In this document: piece after piece, positions 22,863-30,044 of the stretch
How the letters are laid out: every line of letters begins with the position of its first letter
How positions within the stretch are numbered: the stretch's first letter is position 1
Assembly (NCBI GenBank): GCA_045116915.1
Contig: JBGUMQ010000085.1
Location: 1 to 30,044, forward strand
Source of the DNA: UBA9732 sp045116915
GTDB lineage: Bacteria; Spirochaetota; Spirochaetia; Sphaerochaetales; Sphaerochaetaceae
Length of the DNA: 30,044 nucleotides
Direction of reading: 5' to 3'
Program-made: the position numbers and the translations under genes
Notes under the pieces: model-generated
What the model was told of the DNA's origin: nothing
Seen by the model: the letters and a program-made list of their open reading frames with translations, nothing else
Database searches by the model: none

Positions 22863-23899
22863 GGGCGTTCCTCCCCGGATGCATACACGAGGTCCAGCAC
22901 CTCCTGTCCGGTGAGCTTGTCGTCGCTCTCCTTCAGGGCGGTCATGGCCTGCAGCTCGATGCCCTTCCTGCACTCTTCCTCGATGGTTGTTATCTCGTCG
23001 GGTGTCACATAACCGTTGTCGATCATCTTCTGCTCGAACATGAGGATGGGGTCGCGCAGCATCCACTGCTGCTCCTCGTCGCTGGTCCTGTAGAGACGGC
23101 GGTCGCTCTTGGAGTGGCCCTTGAAACGGTATGTCATGACCTCCAGAAGGCACGGCCCGTTGCCGCTCCTTATGTAATCGCAGGCCCTGAGAACCGCATC
23201 GTAGACGGCCTCCAAGTCGTTGCCGTCGACCACATGGCCGGGCATGCCGTAGGCCTGGGCCCTGGACGAGACCTGGTCCACGCTTATCATCTTGTCGCTG
23301 GGTGCGGACATCCCGTAGCGGTTGTTCTCGCAGTAGAAGAGCACCGGCAGCTTCCAGATCGATGCCAGATTCATGGACTCGTGCACGCTTCCGCGGCTCG
23401 ATGCCCCGTCTCCGAAGATGGCGACGCTGATGTTGTCCACCGGAACAGGTGGAAGGTCCTTCGGGTTCTGTGTGGTGGAAGTGGCGAACGATGCGCTTCC
23501 CGTGCTCCTGAACTTCTGGTAGAAGGCGATTCCGGTTGCAAGGGGGACGCCAGAGCCGACGACGGCCGAGGAACCCAGGTTGCAGTGCTCCCTGTCCGGC
23601 ATGTGCATGCTTCCGCCCAGACCCTTGGCGAGCCCGTGGCGGGAGCCGAACATCTCGGCGAACATGGAGACCGGCCAGGAACCCTTGCAGATCGTGAAAC
23701 CGTGGCACCTGTGGGTGGGCACTATCCAGTCACCGTCCTCAAGCGCCATGCACAGTCCGGCCTGGGCCGCCTCCTGACCGTTGGCCAGGTGCGTCGTCCC
23801 GTGTATCAGACCGGACTTGAAGAGGCTTTCCGTCTTCTCCTCGAAGAACCTTGAGTTCAGCATCATGCGCAGGGCATCGATGCTCTTTCCCTTGTCCAT
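22859..23899 (-). CDS. pdhA: 2-oxoacid (pyruvate) dehydrogenase E1 alpha subunit
   Basis: This subunit of about 346 residues carries the TPP-binding motif from GDGASSRG (163 onward) to ENN (191-193), the HRCHG segment (63-67) equivalent to the usual YRxHG, and RFKGHSKSDRRLYR with phosphorylation-loop-like residues. About 20-25 extra residues, rich in Ser, Thr and Pro (near 131-155), precede the TPP motif compared with typical E1 alpha. The ATG at 23899 shares one base with the pheT stop (TGATG), so translation is probably coupled; a GTG at 23902 is an alternative. No ribosome binding site of its own is evident. Confidence 0.9.
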   Translation of the reverse strand: MDKGKSIDALRMMLNSRFFEEKTESLFKSGLIHGTTHLANGQEAAQAGLCMALEDGDWIVPTHRCHGFTICKGSWPVSMFAEMFGSRHGLAKGLGGSMHMPDREHCNLGSSAVVGSGVPLATGIAFYQKFRSTGSASFATSTTQNPKDLPPVPVDNISVAIFGDGASSRGSVHESMNLASIWKLPVLFYCENNRYGMSAPSDKMISVDQVSSRAQAYGMPGHVVDGNDLEAVYDAVLRACDYIRSGNGPCLLEVMTYRFKGHSKSDRRLYRTSDEEQQWMLRDPILMFEQKMIDNGYVTPDEITTIEEECRKGIELQAMTALKESDDKLTGQEVLDLVYASGEERP

Positions 23900-25596
23900 C
23901 ACAGCAGGCAGTCCAGATCGATCTCAGCGACGACAGCCGGCATGCCGCAGCCCCAGCTCTCCAGGACGGCGGGATGAACCTCGCCGAAGATACCGACCTT
24001 CTTTCCTCCGACCATTATGTCCGCGCAACGGCCGGGGATGAACCTCGGGTCGTCCTGCGGAGTCGCAAGGGAGTACTCCACCCTGAGGAAGTACATCAGT
24101 GTGTTGACGAAGCTGTTGGCGTCGTTGAACGTCACGCTTCCGTCGGCCGACATGAAGCCCAGGTTGTTCCTGGTGACCGTTCCGCTGTTGTCGGACGGCT
24201 CCAGGTAGGCGACCTTGCCGACCTCGAAGATCCTGTGCGGATAGGTCGCGTGACCGGAGACGCTCTCGCTTTCAAGCAGCGACGGTATGATCGACGGCCT
24301 GACGGCCTCAAAGTTCTCGCTCATCGGGTTGGAGATCATGATGACCCTGTCCCCGCTGATGTGCATGTTGTCGACGTACTCGCGCCTTGAGCCCAGGTAG
24401 TTGTAGATCATCTCCTGGAATCCCATTCCGACCATGATGTCCTTGACCTTGCGGCCGAGCTCCTCGGCCGGGGTGAGGCGTCCGATTGTGAAATCACGCG
24501 GGATGGTGGGCTCGAAGTTCTCAAGCCCGTAGCCGATCATGACATCCTCCACCACATCCATAGGATGCAGGAAGTCGTTGCGGTATTCCGGGCATGTGAT
24601 GTGGATCGTATCGCCTTCGGCAACGCTGTAGACACCCATGCGCAGGAGAGCTTCCCTTGCATCCTCCACGTCGATGTCCTCACCAAGGACATGCCTGATG
24701 TCCTGCACCGTGCAGCTCTGTGAATCCTGGAAGTAGTAGGGGACCGTGATCTCCTTTCCGAACTCCGTCTCATACGGGTAAACGACCTTGACAGGCTCGA
24801 TGGTGAATCCCAGATCCGCCATGTCCACAGCCATGATGGATGCGCAAAGCAGTATGTCCTTGAGGATCGGGCCGGACATCTCGACGAACAGGTTGTTGTC
24901 ACCGACCTCGACCGCTCCGACGTATGCGCTGTTGATCACAGGCGGCATGGAGAGTGCCTTTCCTGCATTGTCGAAGAGATACGGGTAGACCGGCTTGTCC
25001 TTGATAATGTAGCCGTATTCCTGACCTTTTGGATGTTTTTCGAGTATTTCCCTGAGCGTCAGGTCATCGTCCATGTGGAGCGGAACGAAATGCGTCTTGT
25101 CCGGATCGGCCCCGTCGTAGTGGATGGGGTACTGGATCAGGTCGTTGCGGTAGATGCCCATGGCTATGGTGCGTCTCTTGCGGCCGAAGTTGAAGCACAG
25201 CTTCTCCTGGCTCTGGATCAGTGTCAGCAGGATGTCCTCGTCGACTGTCTTCCCGTTTGCGACGAAGCCGCAGGAGAACTCCCTGACTTCCTTCGCGCGG
25301 TTGCCGACATGCAGCTCGCGGCCCTTGTTGTCCGCCGTGAAGCACTTGGATGAGAAGAAGTCGTACGTCCTGACCTCGGGGTCGTCGTAGTTCTTCAGAA
25401 GACGGGCCAGTCCCATGGCCGACCAGAGGTCCGGCCTGTTGGTGTCGTTCAGCTCGATCTTGAAGACGCCGTTCTCCCTGTCGTGCTCGTCGAGCTCGGC
25501 CTTGGCGCGCGGGAAGACCTGCTCCAGCTCATCGTCCGTATACTCCCTGCCCAGGAGGTTGAAAAGGAATTTCTCTTTTGTCTCGAATTTAGGCAT
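23899..25596 (-). CDS. pheT: Phenylalanyl-tRNA synthetase beta subunit, archaeal type
   Basis: This 565-residue subunit is of the short archaeal/eukaryotic/spirochaete form; the usual bacterial PheT is about 800 residues with N-terminal tRNA-binding and C-terminal anticodon-binding domains absent here. The start MPKFETKEKFLFNLLG and the segment KIELNDTNRPDLWSAMGLAR are typical. B3/B4 editing and B5 domains are followed by a catalytic-like domain (TIGRLTPAEELGRKVKDIMVGMGFQEMIYNYL). It forms a tetramer with PheS. The start ATG has AGGAGGGG six bases upstream and overlaps the pheS stop by one base (TGATG). Confidence 0.95.
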   Translation of the reverse strand: MPKFETKEKFLFNLLGREYTDDELEQVFPRAKAELDEHDRENGVFKIELNDTNRPDLWSAMGLARLLKNYDDPEVRTYDFFSSKCFTADNKGRELHVGNRAKEVREFSCGFVANGKTVDEDILLTLIQSQEKLCFNFGRKRRTIAMGIYRNDLIQYPIHYDGADPDKTHFVPLHMDDDLTLREILEKHPKGQEYGYIIKDKPVYPYLFDNAGKALSMPPVINSAYVGAVEVGDNNLFVEMSGPILKDILLCASIMAVDMADLGFTIEPVKVVYPYETEFGKEITVPYYFQDSQSCTVQDIRHVLGEDIDVEDAREALLRMGVYSVAEGDTIHITCPEYRNDFLHPMDVVEDVMIGYGLENFEPTIPRDFTIGRLTPAEELGRKVKDIMVGMGFQEMIYNYLGSRREYVDNMHISGDRVIMISNPMSENFEAVRPSIIPSLLESESVSGHATYPHRIFEVGKVAYLEPSDNSGTVTRNNLGFMSADGSVTFNDANSFVNTLMYFLRVEYSLATPQDDPRFIPGRCADIMVGGKKVGIFGEVHPAVLESWGCGMPAVVAEIDLDCLL

Positions 25597-27134
25597 CAGT
25601 TACCCCTCCTTGTCCTGACACTGTCGATGTTCGGCGAGAACAGGTCGCGTATGTCGTTGATACCGAGGTGCATCATGGCCATCCTGTCGATTCCCAGACC
25701 CCATGCGAGGACGGGCTCGTCGATTCCAAGGCTCCTGGTGACCTCAGGTCTGAAGATTCCCGATCCGCCCATCTCGAACCAGCCGAGCACGGGGTGCTTG
25801 ATATGGATCTCGATGGAAGGCTCGGTGAAGGGGAAGTAACCCGGCACATACTTGAAGTCGGTTGCTCCTGCGACTTCAACGGCGAACATCTTCAGCAGAC
25901 CCAGCAGGTCCTTGAGGTTCGCCTCCTTGCCTATGACTATTCCCTCCGTCTGGTAGAAGTCGGCGCCGTGTTTGGCATCGACCTCGTCGAAACGGAAGCA
26001 TCTGACGATTCCGAAGTATTTTCCGGGCACCTTGGCCTTGGTGAGCTGGTGCGCCGAAAGGACGGTTCCCTGGCTCCTGAGGATCTGGCGTCTGGTGAAC
26101 TCGTGGTCGAACTTGTACTGCCAGCCGCGGGATCCGGTGTTTCCGCCGTTCTCATGGGTGTTGGCGACGTTGGTGAGCCACGGCTCCTCGATCTCCCTGC
26201 AGTGCCTGGGCTCCTTGACGTAGTAGACGTCGTGGATGTCGCGCGCGCTGTGGAACTGCGGCATGAAGAGGGCGTCGCCGTTCCAGAACTCGTTCTCCAC
26301 CAGCGGTCCGTCGAACTCCTCGAATCCGAGGGATGTCAGCTTGTCCTTCACCCACTGGATGTAGTTGGCATACGGATTGTGGCGGCCGGGGATCAGCCTC
26401 TGCACGGGTGCATCAAGACCATAGGGCCTGAAGCTGGCCGTCTTCCACGAGCCTGTGGCTATGATCTGCGGAGTGAGCACTCCGATTTCCTCTCCGGTGA
26501 TGTTGGCCTTGAGAAGTGCCTCCTTGGCCTCTTCTCCGACCTTCGTCATGCGGTAGGTCACTTCCTCGCGCTCGGACATCTTGTATGGGGAAAGGGCGGC
26601 TCCGCGCTTCTTGGAGATCCTGCCCATGAGCTCCTTCTCCCTGTCGGACATCTCCGACTCGTCGATGGGGCCGTTAAGGCCTCTCTTCAGGAGCTGCGCC
26701 GTCTCCACGACATCCGCCGGAAGGGCGTCGTTCTTCACATATGCCTTGTTTTCCGCGTTCATCGCGCATGTTCCGGCCTTCGAAAGGCTGCCGTATGCGG
26801 AGCCGATGTCGCTCTTCTCCAGCCCAAGCTTCTCTGCAATCTCGGGCAGGGCGAGCGGCTCGCCACCCTTGAGCAGGTCAAAGATTCTCTGCGCCGGCGT
26901 GCCGGATTCGGCCTGTGCCTTTCCGGTCTCCGTGAGCTCATATGTCACGACTGTCTTCCTGGCTGTCTCTTCAAGGCAACCCTTGGCGCACAGCCAGCTG
27001 AACGACTGGTTGCACTGCCCGATCTTGTAGTCGAGTTCCCTCACGATTCTCTCTGCCGTGATGTCCTCTCCCGCAGACACGTGTCTGAGAAGCCTGACCT
27101 CCAGCGGATGAAAGTTCTTCACTTCGATTTCCAT
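25596..27134 (-). CDS. pheS: Phenylalanyl-tRNA synthetase alpha subunit, archaeal type
   Basis: This 512-residue catalytic subunit charges tRNA(Phe) with phenylalanine. The N-terminal 200 residues are winged-helix DNA-binding-fold-like modules that contact tRNA, as in archaeal and eukaryotic PheS. The class II core follows with motif 2 (YFGIVRCFRFDEVDAKHGADF) and motif 3 (GWFEMGGSGIFRPEV ... AWGLGIDRMAMM). Bacterial PheS is only about 340 residues. This type is known in spirochaetes and marks the host lineage. GGTGG precedes the ATG. It heads the operon pheS-pheT-pdhA-pdhB. Confidence 0.95.
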   Translation of the reverse strand: MEIEVKNFHPLEVRLLRHVSAGEDITAERIVRELDYKIGQCNQSFSWLCAKGCLEETARKTVVTYELTETGKAQAESGTPAQRIFDLLKGGEPLALPEIAEKLGLEKSDIGSAYGSLSKAGTCAMNAENKAYVKNDALPADVVETAQLLKRGLNGPIDESEMSDREKELMGRISKKRGAALSPYKMSEREEVTYRMTKVGEEAKEALLKANITGEEIGVLTPQIIATGSWKTASFRPYGLDAPVQRLIPGRHNPYANYIQWVKDKLTSLGFEEFDGPLVENEFWNGDALFMPQFHSARDIHDVYYVKEPRHCREIEEPWLTNVANTHENGGNTGSRGWQYKFDHEFTRRQILRSQGTVLSAHQLTKAKVPGKYFGIVRCFRFDEVDAKHGADFYQTEGIVIGKEANLKDLLGLLKMFAVEVAGATDFKYVPGYFPFTEPSIEIHIKHPVLGWFEMGGSGIFRPEVTRSLGIDEPVLAWGLGIDRMAMMHLGINDIRDLFSPNIDSVRTRRGN

Positions 27135-27212
27135 AGTTCCACCATGTTAAATAGAATAAGCGGATACCATGATATAACTACGCGCGGAAAAAGAAAAGGT
27201 ACCGGGACGTTT

Positions 27213-28898
27213 TCAGACGACCCTCCAGTGCCCGTTCTTTCTGGAGCCATCTCTGACAATTATGCCTGATTCGACGAGGTTCTGAAGATTCCTTATAACC
27301 GTGGAACGGGAAAGCCCGGTTGCACCCATGATAGAAGTGATTGAAGCGTTCCTATCTGTTGAAATAATCTTCAGAACTTTGTTTTCAGTTGCGCTTATAG
27401 TTTCATTTATAGTTTCATTTATAGTTTCATTTGTTGCTTCATCTGAAACTTTATTTCCTCTTTCCCTGGGGTCAACGACACCATAACGGTCGAAGTCGAA
27501 TTCCCTTCTGTACAGGCTGATCCTGAAATCCGATTCGGAAGCAACGATTTCCGGATCCCTGAGTCCGTACTGTCTTGACTCCCGGATTATCTTGGGCATC
27601 CCGGTTCCCCAGCCTTCGATCAGGTGCATGTAATGGAAAGCCGCGGCGATGGCACGGTTCCTGATGCGCGACTGTCCCTTCACGATCTTTTCAATCGTGA
27701 GGTTCTCATTCAGCCCGCCGGGAGAGGAGACTTCAAGCCTGTCGTCATAGATCGCCACCTGGACGCATGCGTTCTTCAGATACGATCTGTGGCAGACTGC
27801 GTTGGACACCATCTCCCTGATACTGTCCAGGGGAAGTTCGTAGAAATCCTTCCGATATGCACAATCAACTCTTGACCCTTCATTCAGGTGCTCCATGACG
27901 AACCGCATTGCATCCTCGATCTGCTCGTCTATCGGGCCTTCGATGTCTTTTTTCGTAACGAACACGCATCTGTCTGTGCCTTTGAACACAGCACATTGTA
28001 TTTTTGCGAACGGATACTCGGTAAGCTTTCCTGCAAGCAGATACCAGGCATTTGTTGGGAAGAACTGACCGTCAGACTCCTGGATGATGTTCCAGGAAAG
28101 AAGCTGATTGATGGTGACCTTCCGCTGCTCCCGCTTCTTCTGATCTGTGAGACACCATTCCAGGGCGTGCCTGTACATCCTGTTGCAGAGTCGTGAGATA
28201 TCCTTTTCCGTTATCGTTCCCGGCGCACGCAGGGAATCGAAGCTCCTGTTGCTGCCTTCAAGCTCCAGTTCCCTTACCATGGAGGTATCCGCCTTCCGTG
28301 TCGTTCCTGCAACCCTGATGTATGTTCCGTTCAGGAATCCTTCCCTCCTGAGGAAGCACGGTTTCTGCGGGCAGGGGTTTATGGTGGCGACGATTATCTG
28401 CTTGCCTTCGATGGTGAACACATCGATGTACGGTATGATCCTGGGCTGCGTGGCATCATAGATGCTGTTGGCTATCGAATCCATCTTCCGGAACAAATCA
28501 TCCTGGGCGAGCCCAACGACCTCCCAGGTCCTGTCCCTGACTCCGAACACAAGTTTCCCGCCCTTGCCGTTCGCAAACGCCACTGCGGTCCTGAGGAATC
28601 TCTCCTTATCCTCCGGGATGTCTTCCTTGAACTCGACAGTCTCGCATTCGCCCCTGCGTATCTCCTGAAGGATGGATGCGGATCCTGAATCGGGATCCGG
28701 CAACGAGGGTTTTCTGCCTCTTTTCTCCAGCCGGATGTCGTCCAGCGAGTCTTTCGGGATTCTCCAGTCTTTACCGTCCTTCACGGCTCCCGGGATCCTT
28801 CCGTCCTGACAGAGATGCGTGACATAGCGCGGAGTCTTCTCCATGACTTCTGCCGCCTCATATGAGGAGATGTATCTGTATCCGTTGTAATCGGTCAT
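27213..28898 (-). CDS. HTH-AlbA_2-HATPase ATP-binding regulator
   Basis: This 561-residue protein starts with an excisionase/MerR-like helix-turn-helix (YRYISSYEAAEVMEKTPRYVTHLCQDGRIPGAVKDGKDWRIP). An AlbA_2/Schlafen-like domain follows (residues 85-200: ETVEFKEDIP, AVAFANGKGGKLVFGV), then a GHKL-type ATP-binding domain (EMVSNAVCHRSYLKNACVQVAIYDDRLEVSSPGG, RNRAIAAAF, EGWGTGMPKI) and a C-terminal winged helix (NASITSIMGATGLSRSTVIRNLQNL). A NETI repeat hinge lies before the last domain. Proteins of this kind are putative transcriptional regulators, sometimes found near defence loci. The added N-terminal helix-turn-helix is uncommon. A promoter with 17-base spacing lies directly before the ATG. 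Confidence 0.85.
   Translation of the reverse strand: MTDYNGYRYISSYEAAEVMEKTPRYVTHLCQDGRIPGAVKDGKDWRIPKDSLDDIRLEKRGRKPSLPDPDSGSASILQEIRRGECETVEFKEDIPEDKERFLRTAVAFANGKGGKLVFGVRDRTWEVVGLAQDDLFRKMDSIANSIYDATQPRIIPYIDVFTIEGKQIIVATINPCPQKPCFLRREGFLNGTYIRVAGTTRKADTSMVRELELEGSNRSFDSLRAPGTITEKDISRLCNRMYRHALEWCLTDQKKREQRKVTINQLLSWNIIQESDGQFFPTNAWYLLAGKLTEYPFAKIQCAVFKGTDRCVFVTKKDIEGPIDEQIEDAMRFVMEHLNEGSRVDCAYRKDFYELPLDSIREMVSNAVCHRSYLKNACVQVAIYDDRLEVSSPGGLNENLTIEKIVKGQSRIRNRAIAAAFHYMHLIEGWGTGMPKIIRESRQYGLRDPEIVASESDFRISLYRREFDFDRYGVVDPRERGNKVSDEATNETINETINETISATENKVLKIISTDRNASITSIMGATGLSRSTVIRNLQNLVESGIIVRDGSRKNGHWRVV
27397..27444 (-). repeat. 12-bp tandem repeats encoding NETI
   Basis: Three perfect 12-bp units (ATAGTTTCATTT on the plus strand, at 27397-27408, 27409-27420 and 27421-27432) and a diverged fourth encode NETI repeats in the hinge before the C-terminal winged helix. 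Copy-number change would keep the frame. Confidence 0.9.
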
Positions 28899-28904
28899 AT
28901 GGAA

Positions 28905-28933
28905 ATCATAACTTCTGCGGAAATGATTTTCAA
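28905..28933 (-). promoter_or_regulatory. Promoter of the HTH-AlbA_2 regulator gene
   Basis: On the minus strand TTGAAA (28928-28933) and TATGAT (28905-28910) are exactly 17 bases apart. The -10 ends six bases before the ATG at 28898, so the mRNA would start at or very near the ATG. Confidence 0.6.
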
Positions 28934-28963
28934 TATTGTTTCCGTTGATTTCTGTGAATCTTT

Positions 28964-28998
28964 AAAAGAAAAGGGCTGTCGCCGTTGTGCGACAGCCC
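28964..28998 (-). terminator. Rho-independent terminator of the P-loop ATPase gene
   Basis: A perfect 10-bp stem (GGGCTGTCGC / GCGACAGCCC) with a six-base loop is followed on the minus strand by TTTTCTTTT. It lies 22 bases after the ATPase stop codon. Confidence 0.95.
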
Positions 28999-29020
28999 CT
29001 GGTGCGGGTCTGTGGATGAA

Positions 29021-29728
29021 CTACTCGCAGATGAGCATCGTGTTGGGGTCCAGGGCGACTCCTGCCGGGTGCGGGATGGTCTTGTCGTGATCCTTGACGA
29101 CAGTCATGATGACACGGCTCTTCTCATCGTTGTAGTGGAGGCCGATGAGGACATCGATCTTGTCCAGATAGGGCTCCATGGTGACGGGCACGCCGTACTC
29201 GGTGAAATCCACGTTGGGCCTTGCGGGCGAAACGCAGAACCAGACCTCGATGTTCATCCTGCCGGCGAAGTCCTTGATCTTGCGCACATCCTCATCGGAT
29301 GCCATGGTGAGCTTGTAGCCGTCGAAGAATACGGCATCGGCCTTGAAGGAGCCCTGGTTGATGAGGGTTTCCAGGCTGGCGAGGATCTTGTCGACCCCGA
29401 CTCCGTCCTGGGAGAAGTTCATCATGACGCGGTTTCCGCGGATGGTCTGGTAGACGTCGAAGGCATCGTCCAGACTGCGGAACTCGGAGATCTCGCGGAA
29501 GGCCTCCTTGTACCAGTTCATGATGTGCTCCACGTTGGCGCCGAACGAAACGTGGATGACGTTCTGGCCGCGGAGGATCTTGTCGATGGCCAGGTGGACC
29601 ATGCATGCGGTCTTGCCGACGCCGTGCCTTGAAGCAAGGACGCCGAGGTTTCCGCGGCCCAGGCCGCCGTCAATCGAGCTCTCAAAAACCCTGATGGGAC
29701 TCTTTTTTATCAGTTCTGCAACTTCCAT
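29021..29728 (-). CDS. RecA/DnaB-fold P-loop ATPase of unknown function
   Basis: This 235-residue protein is a single RecA-like ATPase domain: Walker A is ASRHGVGKT (32-40) after a beta strand, and a Walker B-like strand is KADAVFFDGY with the catalytic aspartate. It resembles KaiC/RAD55/DnaB-like cores but lacks the partner domains. The HIMNWYKEAFREI region and the C-terminal LIGLHYNDEKSRV hint at oligomerisation loops; this is inference. An AGAGGA ribosome binding site precedes the ATG. It lies 67 bases after the EF-G gene, with no terminator between, so read-through from EF-G is possible. I cannot name a function. Confidence 0.8.
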   Translation of the reverse strand: MEVAELIKKSPIRVFESSIDGGLGRGNLGVLASRHGVGKTACMVHLAIDKILRGQNVIHVSFGANVEHIMNWYKEAFREISEFRSLDDAFDVYQTIRGNRVMMNFSQDGVGVDKILASLETLINQGSFKADAVFFDGYKLTMASDEDVRKIKDFAGRMNIEVWFCVSPARPNVDFTEYGVPVTMEPYLDKIDVLIGLHYNDEKSRVIMTVVKDHDKTIPHPAGVALDPNTMLICE

Positions 29729-29795
29729 GCTGTTGTTCCTCTTGTTGTCGTCAGTAGTCTCGGGCGATCCCGATACATCAATGATACACCGGAAT

Positions 29796-30044
29796 TCACT
29801 TCCTGGCCTTATCCTTTTCTTCTTTTTTCTTCTTCAGTTCCTCGGCGATCGACTGGGGGACCTTGGCGTAGCGGCAGACCTCCATGGAATACTCGGCCTT
29901 TCCCTGGGTCATGGACCTGAGGACGGTGGAGTATCCGAACATCTCCGCGAGAGGCACCTCGGCATCGACCGTGCAGATGTTGTTGTCCTCCGTGAAGCTG
30001 ATGATCATGCCCCTGCGCTGGTTGACAGTGCCGAAAATCGCGCC
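29796..30044 (-). CDS. fusA: Elongation factor G, C-terminal fragment (5' partial)
   Basis: Only the last 82 residues are in the window; the gene continues beyond the right edge. GAIFGTVNQRRG, EVPLAEMFGYSTVLRSMTQGKAEYSMEVCRY and KVPQSIAEEL are hallmarks of domain V of EF-G, the translocase that drives ribosome movement. The tail is unusually lysine-rich (KKKKEEKDKARK). Which EF-G paralogue this is cannot be told without the rest. Confidence 0.88.
   Translation of the reverse strand, partial: GAIFGTVNQRRGMIISFTEDNNICTVDAEVPLAEMFGYSTVLRSMTQGKAEYSMEVCRYAKVPQSIAEELKKKKEEKDKARK

Noticed and set aside
27135..27212. Phe-rich attenuator leader peptide in front of pheS
   Set aside because: The 78-base gap contains no ORF with phenylalanine codons and no terminator pair.
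29763..29776. Small hairpin TCGGG-ATCG-CCCGA between EF-G and the P-loop ATPase gene
   Set aside because: The stem is only five pairs and lacks a T-tract, so it is not a convincing terminator.
1..30044. CRISPR array, tRNA or rRNA genes, prophage genes
   Set aside because: No regularly spaced repeats with unique spacers, no tRNA TPsiC/anticodon pattern and no phage structural genes were seen; the tandem repeats present lack spacers or are coding.

Overview
The window is about 30 kb of a bacterial chromosome, moderately GC-rich, with genes packed tightly on both strands. The best lineage guess is a spirochaete, possibly Sphaerochaetaceae or Treponemataceae from a gut or anaerobic habitat. The main evidence is that pheS and pheT encode the archaeal/eukaryotic type of phenylalanyl-tRNA synthetase, a known hallmark of Spirochaetes. 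The LASC lipobox lipoprotein, the Rrf2 neighbour and the RAYT transposase fit but prove nothing. No 16S or other decisive marker is present.

Layout. (1) 1-4888: the 3' part of a giant surface or secreted protein made of InlB-type B-repeats and 29-residue glycine-rich beta-helix repeats, closed by a strong terminator. (2) 4950-10184: a DUF2974-like alpha/beta hydrolase, an OmpR/histidine-kinase pair, and a Cthe_2159-like carbohydrate-binding lipoprotein. The same 11-bp-phased direct repeat precedes both the response regulator and the lipoprotein, suggesting one regulon. (3) 10179-10833: a PIN-domain toxin with a RelB/DinJ-like antitoxin. (4) 10955-15910: cutC, a bcp peroxiredoxin behind a PD-(D/E)XK-like protein, an msrC-cls operon and a YczE-like membrane protein. 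(5) 15915-17306: the magnesium transporter mgtE, preceded on its mRNA by a 25-codon leader ORF carrying a DPDPVPD stretch and by RNA segments that could pair with each other and with the mgtE ribosome binding site. (6) 17669-20671: cysK and, convergently, a DUF-rrf2 operon. A RAYT-type transposase element lies between them, bounded by inverted arrays of a 9-bp repeat. (7) 20710-27134: an AlaX-type editing protein and the pheS-pheT-pdhA-pdhB operon. (8) 27213-30044: an HTH-AlbA_2-HATPase regulator, a P-loop ATPase with a strong terminator, and the C-terminus of an EF-G.

The most interesting signals are the mgtL-like leader in front of mgtE, the RAYT element with 9-bp inverted arrays, the two-component operator shared with the lipoprotein gene, a cysK operator that may belong to the nearby Rrf2 protein, and four genes whose -10 boxes lie 6-11 bases before ATG with no Shine-Dalgarno sequence, which suggests leaderless mRNAs. 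All functional statements rest on reading the sequence and on family knowledge. No search or folding program was run.
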